64,000 bases of DNA from Seohaeicola zhoushanensis. GTDB taxonomy: Bacteria > Pseudomonadota > Alphaproteobacteria > Rhodobacterales > Rhodobacteraceae. Positions 52,081 through 60,404 of this stretch are shown here, piece by piece. Under the pieces are notes generated by a model. The model made no database searches and had not been told where the DNA came from. It saw only the letters and a program-made list of their open reading frames with translations. A program made the position numbers and the translations under genes. Location of the stretch: NCBI RefSeq assembly GCF_014656415.1, contig NZ_BNCJ01000002.1, forward strand, positions 116,072 through 180,071, written 5' to 3'. The first letter of the stretch is position 1. Each line of letters opens with the position of its first letter.

Positions 52081-53382
52081 ATGAGCCCCGATGTCATCGT
52101 CATCGGCACCGGCGTGATCGGTGCCGCCATCGCCTTCGAACTGGCCAAGCAGGGGCGGCGCGTGCTCTCGCTCGACCGCAACGCGCAGGCGGGGCATGGC
52201 TCCACCTCGGGCTCCTGCGCCATCGTGCGGATGCATTACTCGACCTTCGACGGCACCGCCTTCGCCTGGGAGGGCTACCACTACTGGCGCGACTGGGCCG
52301 ATTACCTCGGGCTGCCGGCGGGCAGCGACCTCGCCCGCTTCCGCGAGGTGGGTTGCCTGGTGATGAAGACCGAGGCCAACGGCCAGCTGGAGAAGCACAA
52401 GACCTTCAGCGCCGAACTCGGCTGCCCCTTCGAAGAGCTGACGGCGGAGCAGGTGCAGGCGCGGCTGCCGATCTGCGACCTCGCCAGCTTCGCCCCGGCG
52501 CGGCGGCTCGACGACCCGGCCTTCGGCCAGCCCAACGGACGGCGGATGGGTGGCGCGGTCTGCTAGCCCAATGCCGGCTATGTCACCGACCCGGCGCTCT
52601 CGGCGCAGAACCTGCTGGCGGCGGCGGCGCGGCATGGCGCCGAGACCCGGCTGAACGCTACCGTGAGCGCGATCCTGCAGGCCGGCGGGCGCGTCACCGG
52701 CGTGCGGCTGGCCAGCGGCGAGGAGATCCACGCGCCGGTGGTCGTCAACGTGGCGGGGCCGGGGTCGCATATCGTCAACGCCATGGCCGGCGTGCTCGAT
52801 GACATGACCATCCGCACCCGCCCGCTGCGCCAGGAGGTGGTGCATGTCCCCAGCCCGCCCGGCTTCGACTTCGAGACCGATGGCACAATCGTCTCGGACA
52901 GCGACATCGCCTGCTACGTGCGCCCCGAACATGGCAACCACATCCTGATCGGCTCGGAAGACCCGGACTGTGACCCGCATCACTGGGTCGAGGACGACCT
53001 CCACTACAACCGCGACTTCACCGAACAATGGACGACCCAGGCGATGCGCTATGCCCAGCGGGTGCCGACGCTCGGCATCCCCAGCCGGATGCGCGGTGTG
53101 GTCGACCTCTACGACGCCTCGACCGACTGGATCCCGATCTACGACCGCTCTGCGCTCGAGGGCTTCTACATGGCCTGCGGCACCTCGGGGAACCAGTTCA
53201 AGAACGCACCGATCGCCGGCAAGCTGATGACGGCGCTGATCGGCTATTGCGAAGGCGGGGCGGATCACGACACCAGGCCGTTGCGCTTCACGCTGCCCTA
53301 CCTCGGGCGCGAGATCGACGCCGGCTTCTACTCGCGCCGCCGCAAGGTGAACACCGAGAGCAGCTTCTCCGTCCTGGGCTGA
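52081..53382 (+). pseudogene. FAD-dependent oxidoreductase (DAO family) interrupted by an in-frame TAG
   Basis: The frame encodes a D-amino-acid/sarcosine-oxidase-type flavoprotein of 433 codons: Rossmann FAD loop VIVIGTGVIGAAIAFELA at the N-terminus, GSTSGSCAIVRMHYS near residue 42, and family-like sequence through to SSFSVLG. Codon 162 (52564-52566) is TAG, in GGAVC-stop-PNAGYVTDP, and family sequence continues in the same frame directly after it. No base is inserted or lost. Either the gene is inactive through a nonsense mutation or the base is a sequencing error. TAG ends several healthy genes here (lysE, hxlR, yjhX), so recoding is unlikely. It follows the thiolase by six bases. Confidence 0.85.
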
Positions 53383-53404
53383 CGGCGCAGGCAGGCGCCG
53401 CGCC

Positions 53405-53476
53405 CCCCGCTTCTCTTCTTCCCAAATACTCGGGGGAGTCGCGCCGCAGGCGCGGCGGGGGCAAGGCCCCCGAGGC
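53405..53476 (+). repeat. dispersed 3'-end repeat (TTCTCTTCTT type), copy 4
   Basis: CCCCGCTTCTCTTCTTCCCA begins about 24 bases after the FAD-oxidoreductase stop. It continues with AATACTCGGGGGAGTCGCGC, a GC-rich hairpin and GGGGGCAAGGCCCCC. It is the same family as copies at 8619, 24355, 24441 and 63951, again with the TTCTCTT end next to a gene's 3' end. Confidence 0.7.
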
Positions 53477-53508
53477 GGCGCAGCCCAGCGGGCGTGGACG
53501 CCGGGCGC

Positions 53509-54294
53509 TCAGGACACCTCGCGCTCGCCCATCACCGTCGAGAGGCGGGTCGTGGTCTGCGTCAGCTTGAGGCGCAGGTCCCCGGCGACCGACCGCTCCA
53601 TGTCCGCCATGGCGTCGGGGTTCCGCGCCATGAAGGCCAGCAGCGCCTTGCGGTCGATCAGGAACAGCCGCGCCGGCGCGGTTGTGCGCACCGTGGCGGT
53701 GGCCGGGGCGCCGGTGGCGAAGGTCAGCTCGCCCACCAGCGCGCCGACCGAGATGGTGCCGATATGCAGCCCGCCGCGGTCGATGCTGCAATAGCCCTCC
53801 ATCACCATGGCGAGATCCTGCACCGGCTTGCCCATCTCGGTGAGCACGAAGCCCTCGGGCGCGTCGACGAAACGGCCAAGCTTGAGCAGGCGCCGCGCCC
53901 GGTCCTTCTTGAGCGAGGGCACGATGCGCCGCGCCACCTCGGCCTGTTCGTCGCTCAGCGCGATGCGATGCACGATGAACAGCCGGGTGATGCCGATCAG
54001 GCTGATGACGATCCAGCAGGTCTCGATGGTGGCTGAAAACGGGTTGAAATCGCGCAGGAGGCTGATCAGAACCGAGCCCGAGGCGATCAGGTTCAGGATC
54101 GGGTAGCTGTAGCCGTCGCCACGCAGCAGGCCGAGCTGCAGGGCGAGATAGGCGCCGACGTAGAAGATGACGCCGATGACGCCGATCACGTCGTAGACCC
54201 CCATGCCCCAGAACCAGGCGCCAAGATTGTTGAGCACGTAAACCCCCGAAGAAGAGACTGCACGTTGCCTGATGGCAGCGTCGCTCCAGCGCAT
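53509..54294 (-). CDS. CBU_0592-like membrane domain fused to a cyclic-nucleotide-binding domain
   Basis: The 261-residue protein has an N-terminal three-helix membrane unit (about residues 30-110; YDVIGVIGVIFYVGAYLALQ then IETCWIVISLIGITRLF) of the CBU_0592 type. A cytoplasmic Crp-like cNMP-binding domain follows (about 125-250; ISVGALVGELTFATGAPATA near residue 189, the phosphate-binding cassette region). No helix-turn-helix follows, so it is not a transcription factor. A role in sensing a cyclic nucleotide or regulating membrane function is inferred from the domains. The start could also be an internal Met. Confidence 0.75.
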   Translation of the reverse strand: MRWSDAAIRQRAVSSSGVYVLNNLGAWFWGMGVYDVIGVIGVIFYVGAYLALQLGLLRGDGYSYPILNLIASGSVLISLLRDFNPFSATIETCWIVISLIGITRLFIVHRIALSDEQAEVARRIVPSLKKDRARRLLKLGRFVDAPEGFVLTEMGKPVQDLAMVMEGYCSIDRGGLHIGTISVGALVGELTFATGAPATATVRTTAPARLFLIDRKALLAFMARNPDAMADMERSVAGDLRLKLTQTTTRLSTVMGEREVS

Positions 54295-54427
54295 GACGTG
54301 CGCCCAGCATACCAGTCCCGAGGCCGGTCCGCCACGGCCGCGACTCCCTGCACCGCTTCGCTAAGAACAAGGGAAACCTTGGATGTCGCTTGGGAGATCG
54401 ACTGTCAGATCTGCAAACTAGGAGAAG

Positions 54428-54465
54428 CTAACAAGAACTAAGACATTCTTTTTAGTTCCTGCTAG
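54428..54465 (+). promoter_or_regulatory. imperfect dyad upstream of the ATPase pseudogene
   Basis: CTAACAAGAACTAA (54428-54441) and TTAGTTCCTGCTAG (54452-54465) match at 12 of 14 positions as an inverted repeat around a T-rich 10-base loop. It lies 34 bases before the ATG of the ATPase reading frame, within sequence clearly AT-richer than the surroundings; it may be an operator or a leader hairpin. Confidence 0.45.
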
Positions 54466-54499
54466 TCTTCGGTAGCTTTCAGGACAATTGGACGCCGAC

Positions 54500-55672
54500 A
54501 TGGACCCGGTAGCAAACCCATTTTCGCCAGGCGCGGGCTCGCGTCCACCGGAACTCGCTTGACGCGAGGGCATCGTCCACGACGCCGGTGTCGCCTTGAA
54601 ACGGGTGATCGCCGGCAGGAGCGCCCAAAGCCAGATTTTCCTCGGGTTGCGAGGCACGGGCAAGACCGTACTCCTCAACGAGGTACTGGAGGTCGCGGAA
54701 CGCGAAGGCTTCATCTCCGCGTTCATCGAAGCCCCCGAGAGCAAGCCGCTGACCGAGATGCTCTATCCCGCCATGCGTCAACTCCTGCGCAAGCTCTCGG
54801 CGCAGGAGAAGGCGCGGCATATGGCGATCAAGGGGTTGCAGGCACTGCGGGGCTTCGCAAGCGCCTTCAAGATCACGCTTGGCGACGTCGAGATCGGCGT
54901 GGATGCAGACCCCGGGGTCGCGGACAGCGGAAACCTGGAAATCGATCTGGGCGAGATGTTCGAAGCGATCGGACGCGCGGCCCGATCAGCCGCGAAAGGC
55001 TGGGTAATTCTCATCGACGAGGTCCAGTATCTGGAAGAAGAATTGGCCGCGGTCATCGTCGCCGTGCATCGCATGTCCCAGCGCAATCTTCCCGTCATGG
55101 TCTTTGCCGGGGGATTGCCACAGATCGCCAAGCTCTCCGGTGACGCCAAGAGCTATGCGGAGCGTGTCTTCGTATTTCCCAAGATCGGTGCCCTCGACGA
55201 AGGTGCGGCGCATGATGCGATCATCAAACCTCTCAAGGCGGAAGGCGTGGAGATCGAGAAAGACGCGCTGGAGAGCATCAATGAACTGACCGGTGGCTAT
55301 CCGTTCTTTCTCCAAGAATGGGGACATCATGCCTGGAATGTCGCCGAGGGAAGCCCCATCAACCTGGCGAACGTCGAAACCGCGACTGAAAAGGCTCTCG
55401 CGCGCCTCGACGATGGCTTCTTTCGAGTCCGGTTCGACCGGCTCACTAATGCCGAAGTCGAGTATGTCGAAGCAATGGCCAGCCTCGGGGCAGGTCCCTA
55501 CAAGGTCAATGATGTTGCCAAGGCGCTCAAGAAGCAGCCCAAATCGCTTGGTCCCAGGCGTGCGAGCATCATAACCAAAGGGATGATCTATTCCCCGTCA
55601 TACGGCGAGATCGACTTTACGGTCCCTCTGTTCGACGACTTTCTCCGTCGGACGAGATTGCGCGAAGCATAG
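54500..55672 (+). pseudogene. ATP-binding protein (archaeal-type AAA ATPase) with in-frame TGA near its 5' end
   Basis: From ATG 54500 the frame reads MDPVANPFSPGAGSRPPELA, then TGA (54560-54562), then REGIVHDAGVALKR and a full ATPase: P-loop FLGLRGTGKTVLLNE, Walker B-type VILIDEVQYLEEE, and a C-terminal winged-helix region. Archaeal-type ATPases normally have GR(D/E) where the TGA stands, so GGA to TGA is the simplest explanation. Restart at TTG 54596 would give 358 residues with the P-loop but without the N-terminal lead-in. Codon use is less GC-rich than in neighbours, suggesting transfer. Function unknown. Confidence 0.7.
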
Positions 55673-55701
55673 CCGGCCCGGAAACAGGTTGTCCCCCGCC
55701 G

Positions 55702-56405
<704 letters not shown>

Positions 56406-56409
<4 letters not shown>

Positions 56410-57149
56410 TCCTCGCCCAGGTAGGCGTGCTGCACCGCCTCGTTGCCACGGATCTCGTCCGGGCTGCCGGTCGCGATGATATGGCCGTAGACCAGCACCG
56501 AAATGCGGTCGGCCAGCGCGAAGACCGCGTCCATGTCGTGTTCGATCAGCAGGATCGAGTGCTTGCCCTTGATGCCCTTGAGCAGGGCGACCATTTCCAG
56601 GCTCTCCTGCGTGCCGAGCCCCGCCATCGGCTCGTCGAGCAGCATCAGCTCGGCCTCCGAGGCCAGCGCGATGGCGATCTCCATGCGGCGATGTTCGCCG
56701 TGGCTCAGCGCGACGGTGGCCTGGTCGGCCTTGTCGGCCAGGCCGACGCGGGCGAGCAACTCGCGCCCCCTGTCGCGCAGGTGGGCGATCGACCGGGCCG
56801 GGCGCAGGAAGCGGAAGGAATGCCCCTCGCGCGCCTGCAGCGCCAGCGCGACGTTGTCGAGCACGCTCATCTCCATGATGAGCGAGGTGATCTGGTACGA
56901 CCGGGTGATGCCCAGGTGCGCGCGCCGATGCGGCGCCAGCCGGGTAATGTCGCGCCCCTTGAACAGCACGCGGCCGCTGTCGGGGATCTGGGTGCCGCAG
57001 AGCTGGCTGATCATCGTGGTCTTGCCGGCGCCGTTGGGGCCGATCACCGCGTGCAGCTCGCCCGCCTCGACCGTCAGGTTGAGGTTGTCGGTCGCCTTGA
57101 TGCCGCCAAAGCTCTTGTTCAGGCCCTCGACCTTCAGAACCGCCGTCAT
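56406..57149 (-). CDS. livG: branched-chain-type ABC transporter ATP-binding protein LivG
   Basis: The 247-residue ATPase is the LivG type: Walker A VIGPNGAGKTTMISQLCG (about residues 36-53), LSHGEHRRMEIAIAL near residue 149 in place of a classic signature, and Walker B LMLLDEPMAGLG near residue 168. It lies one base after livM and overlaps livF. With LivF it powers the LivHM channel. Confidence 0.94.
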
Positions 57150-57150
57150 C

Positions 57151-58131
57151 TCAGCGCTCCTTCCGGCCGGAGAAGAGGCCGGCGAGGCCGCCCCGGATGA
57201 ACATGACCACCAGGATCAGCAGCAGGCCGAAGGGCAGCTGCCAGTAGATCCCGAAGGGGTGAGGCAGGCTGGAGAGCACCTCTTCAAGCACGATGAACAC
57301 CGTGGCGCCCAGCACCGGGCCGATGGTGGTGGCCGCGCCGCCGAGGATGACCATGAACATCAGCTCGCCCGAACGGTGCCAGTCCATCATCTCGGGGCTG
57401 ATGAAGGTGGTGAAGTTGCCCAAGAGCGCCCCGGCATAGCCGCACATCGCGCCCGAGATCACATAGGCGGTCAGGCGGTAGGCATAGGTGTTGAAGCCCA
57501 GCGTCGCCATCCGCTCGGGGTTGCCCTTGGCGCCCTGCAGCACCATCCCGAAGCGCGAGTTTACGATCATCCGCACGAGGCCGAGCGCGACCAGCAGCGA
57601 CAGGAAGCAGAGCGCATACATCTGCAGCGGCTTGTCGAGGTCGAAGAACGCCAGCTCGGTGCGGCTGTCGATCACCAGCCCGTCGTCGCCGCCATATTCC
57701 TCGATCGAGACGATGAGGTAGTAGACCATCTGCGCGAAGGCCATGGTGATCATGATGAAGTAGACACCCTTGGTGCGCAGGCAGACCAGCCCGGTCAGCA
57801 GGGCAAACAGCGCCGTGACCCCAACAGCCAGCGGGATGTGCAGCCAGCCGCTGAGGGTGGCGATGGCGTCCCAACCGCCGTAGAGCCAGTGATGCGCCGG
57901 AATGCCGACGGCATAGGCGCCGAGGCCTACGAAGGCGGCATGGCCGAAGGACACCAGCCCGCCATAGCCGAGGATCAGGTTCAGGCTCACCGCCGCGATG
58001 GCGAGGATCACCAGGCGGGTGGCAAGGTCGAGATAGAAGGCCTGGCCGCCCAGGTAGAACAGCGGCGGCAGCACCGCGAGCAGGATCAGCACGACAAGGG
58101 TGATCCATCCGCGCTTGGACATGGTCGGCAT
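57151..58131 (-). CDS. livM: branched-chain-type ABC transporter permease LivM
   Basis: The 326-residue permease has about nine hydrophobic segments and the LivM motif GYGGLVSFGHAAFVGLGAYA (about residues 54-73). EKVL-type terminal residues are lacking, as is common. The start codon overlaps the livH stop by one base (TGATG); an internal ATG four codons in is also possible. Forms the membrane channel with LivH. Confidence 0.94.
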   Translation of the reverse strand: MPTMSKRGWITLVVLILLAVLPPLFYLGGQAFYLDLATRLVILAIAAVSLNLILGYGGLVSFGHAAFVGLGAYAVGIPAHHWLYGGWDAIATLSGWLHIPLAVGVTALFALLTGLVCLRTKGVYFIMITMAFAQMVYYLIVSIEEYGGDDGLVIDSRTELAFFDLDKPLQMYALCFLSLLVALGLVRMIVNSRFGMVLQGAKGNPERMATLGFNTYAYRLTAYVISGAMCGYAGALLGNFTTFISPEMMDWHRSGELMFMVILGGAATTIGPVLGATVFIVLEEVLSSLPHPFGIYWQLPFGLLLILVVMFIRGGLAGLFSGRKER

Positions 58132-59054
58132 CAGCGTACCTTCGGGGGGAAGAGGCCCTGGGGCCGCAGCGCCAGGACCAGCGCCATGATGAGATAGATG
58201 AGCATCGCCGAGACGGCGGGGGCCGAGTTCTCGGCGGCGGCCGAGGACATGAACAGCCCGAACAGATCATCGAGGAAGGCCCGGCCCAGCGTGTCGATCA
58301 GGCCGATCAGCAGGGCGGCGATGAAGGCGCCCTTGATCGAGCCGATGCCGCCGACGATGATCACCACGAAGGCGGTGATGATGATCGAATTGCCCATGCC
58401 GATATTGGCCTCGGTGATCGGGGCGATCAGCATGCCCGCAAGCCCCGCCAGCATCGCGCCAAGCGCGAAGACCAGGCTGAACAGCATCTGGATGTCGATG
58501 CCCAGGGCCGAGACCATGGTGCGGTTGGACGCGCCGGCGCGGATCAGCATCCCGAGGCGGGTGTAGTTCACCAGCCAGAACAGCCCCCCGGCGGCGGCAA
58601 GGCCGGCGGCTATGATTAGCAGGCGGAAGGTCGGCACCTCGAGACCGCTGCCAAGCGCGACCTGGCCGTTCAGCCAGTCGGGCAGCGGTACGGCGATGCC
58701 CTCGGGGCCCCAGATCACATGGGCGGAGGTGTCGAAGACCAGGATCAGGCCGAAGGTCGCCAGCACCTGGTCGAGGTGGTCGCGGGCATAGAGGCTGCGC
58801 GCCACCACCCGCTCGGTCAGGTAGCCGATCACCCCGACGACGGGCAGCGCCACCACCACCGCCAGCAGGAAGTTCCCCAGCGCGTAGGTCAGCGAGGCGC
58901 AGACGAAGGCGCCCAGCATGTAGAGCGAGCCATGCGCGAGGTTGACGAAGTCGAGGATGCCGAAGACCAGGGTCAGGCCCGAGGCGACAAGGAACAGCAA
59001 TAGCCCCAGTTGCAGCCCGTTCAGGACCTGGATGACCAGAAGCGTGGTGTCCAC
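58131..59054 (-). CDS. livH: branched-chain-type ABC transporter permease LivH
   Basis: The 307-residue permease has LNGLQLGLLLFLVASGLTLV near its N-terminus and FVNLAHGSLYMLGAFV (about residue 36), the LivH signature. The start is GTG 59052-59054 with GGGAG eight bases upstream. A terminator lies in the short gap between livK and this gene, so the permease and ATPase genes are probably expressed at a lower level than the binding protein. Confidence 0.93.
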   Translation of the reverse strand: MDTTLLVIQVLNGLQLGLLLFLVASGLTLVFGILDFVNLAHGSLYMLGAFVCASLTYALGNFLLAVVVALPVVGVIGYLTERVVARSLYARDHLDQVLATFGLILVFDTSAHVIWGPEGIAVPLPDWLNGQVALGSGLEVPTFRLLIIAAGLAAAGGLFWLVNYTRLGMLIRAGASNRTMVSALGIDIQMLFSLVFALGAMLAGLAGMLIAPITEANIGMGNSIIITAFVVIIVGGIGSIKGAFIAALLIGLIDTLGRAFLDDLFGLFMSSAAAENSAPAVSAMLIYLIMALVLALRPQGLFPPKVR

Positions 59055-59069
59055 CCGCTTACTCCCATG

Positions 59070-59102
59070 AAAAAAGCCGGCCGGGAGATGCGCCCGGCCG
59101 GC
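59070..59102 (-). terminator. terminator between livK and livH
   Basis: On the minus strand GCCGGCCGGG (59102-59093), a 7-base loop and CCCGGCCGGC (59085-59076) form a perfect 10-bp stem, followed by six T residues (59075-59070). It should attenuate transcription after livK. Confidence 0.85.
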
Positions 59103-59121
59103 GAAGACGACCGCTCGGGTC

Positions 59122-60300
59122 TCAGTTCATCTTGCACTCGGCCGCGTAGGGGTCGACGTGGTCGGTATAGACCGTGTCGATCACCTTGGTGGTCCAGGTG
59201 CCATCGGCATCGGTGACCACTTCGCGCAGGAAGAAGTCCTCGATCGGCATGTTGTTCGTGCCGAACTTGAACTTGCCGCGGACCGAGCTGAAGTCGGCTG
59301 CCTTGATCGCGGCGCGAAGCTTGTCCTTGTCGGACATGTCGCCGCCGACCGCCTTGACCGCCGAGGCGATCAGCATGATCGCGTCATAGGACTGCGCGGC
59401 GTAATAGGACGGGTAGGTGCCGTATTTCGCCTTGAAGTCGGCCACGAATTTCTTGTTGGCCTCGTTGTCCAGCGTCGGGTCCCATTCCTGCGTGGTCTTC
59501 GAGCCCAGCACCGCCTTGAAGTCGGCGGCCTGAAGCTTGGGCAGCGACAGCGCGTCGACGGTAAAGACCGAATAGAGCGGCAGCGTGTCCTTCAGACCGG
59601 CCTGGTCATACTGCTTGATGAAGGCCCCGCCGGCCGCGCCGGGGTAGAAGACGAAGATGCCCTCGGCTCCCGATGCCTTGGCCTTGGCCAGTTCCGCCGA
59701 GAAGTCGAGCTGCGCGTCTGCGCCCCACTTGGTCAGGTCCTTGCCCTTGATCTCGCCCTTGAAGGTGCGCTCGACCCCGGCGGTCATGTCCTTGCCGGCG
59801 GCATAGTTGGGCGCCATGATGTAGAGCGACTTGACCCCGGCCTTGTTCAGGACCTCGCCCATCGCCATCGGCGTCTGGTCGTTCTGCCAGGAGGTCGAGA
59901 AGAAGTTCTTGTCGCACAACTGGCCGGCCATCTGGCTCGGGCCGGCGTTGGCCGAGATCAGGATCTTGTCGGCGTCCAGCACCGACTTGCGCGAGGCCAG
60001 CAGCACGTGGGACCAGATGTAACCGGCCACGAAGTCGACGTTGTCCTGCTTGACCAGCTTGTCGGTGGCCTGCTTGCCGGTCTCGGGAGCGAAGCCGTCG
60101 TCGCCGTAGATCACTTCGAGCTTAGTATCGCCGGCCATGCCGCCGAGGTGCTCCATCGCCAGGTCGACGGCGTTCTTCATGTCGTTGCCGATCACCGCGG
60201 CGGGCGTCGTCAGCGTGGTGACAAAGCCGATCTTGACGTCGGCATGGGCCGGCAGGCCCAGCATCGCGGCGGCAAGTGCCGCGGACATAACTCTTTTCAT
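59122..60300 (-). CDS. livK: branched-chain-type ABC transporter substrate-binding protein
   Basis: The 392-residue periplasmic binding protein of the type I (Leu/Ile/Val, Peripla_BP_6) class has a signal peptide cut near PAHADVK (about residue 21). LNANAG-type ligand residues are replaced by LISANAGPSQ near residue 113, and IYGDDGF near residue 64. GGGGAG precedes the ATG. It sits between a CoA ligase-hydroxylase gene and the permease genes, with a terminator after it that favours its expression. Ligand likely an aromatic carboxylate, by context only. Confidence 0.9.
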   Translation of the reverse strand: MKRVMSAALAAAMLGLPAHADVKIGFVTTLTTPAAVIGNDMKNAVDLAMEHLGGMAGDTKLEVIYGDDGFAPETGKQATDKLVKQDNVDFVAGYIWSHVLLASRKSVLDADKILISANAGPSQMAGQLCDKNFFSTSWQNDQTPMAMGEVLNKAGVKSLYIMAPNYAAGKDMTAGVERTFKGEIKGKDLTKWGADAQLDFSAELAKAKASGAEGIFVFYPGAAGGAFIKQYDQAGLKDTLPLYSVFTVDALSLPKLQAADFKAVLGSKTTQEWDPTLDNEANKKFVADFKAKYGTYPSYYAAQSYDAIMLIASAVKAVGGDMSDKDKLRAAIKAADFSSVRGKFKFGTNNMPIEDFFLREVVTDADGTWTTKVIDTVYTDHVDPYAAECKMN

Positions 60301-60404
60301 CTCAACTCCCCTGTTGTTGTCGCCCGGCTTCTGCCGAATCTGCGCCCATGCGGACTGTGCCCCGAGTTGACCATAAACCGCAATTGTGGCGCAACTTATT
60401 TATT

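Noticed and set aside
52564..52566. TAG as pyrrolysine or other read-through codon
   Set aside because: TAG ends several intact genes in the window (lysE, hxlR, yjhX), no pyrrolysine gene is seen, and nothing around the codon suggests recoding.
54560..54562. TGA as selenocysteine codon
   Set aside because: The position is normally Gly in this ATPase class and I see no obvious SECIS-like hairpin right after it.
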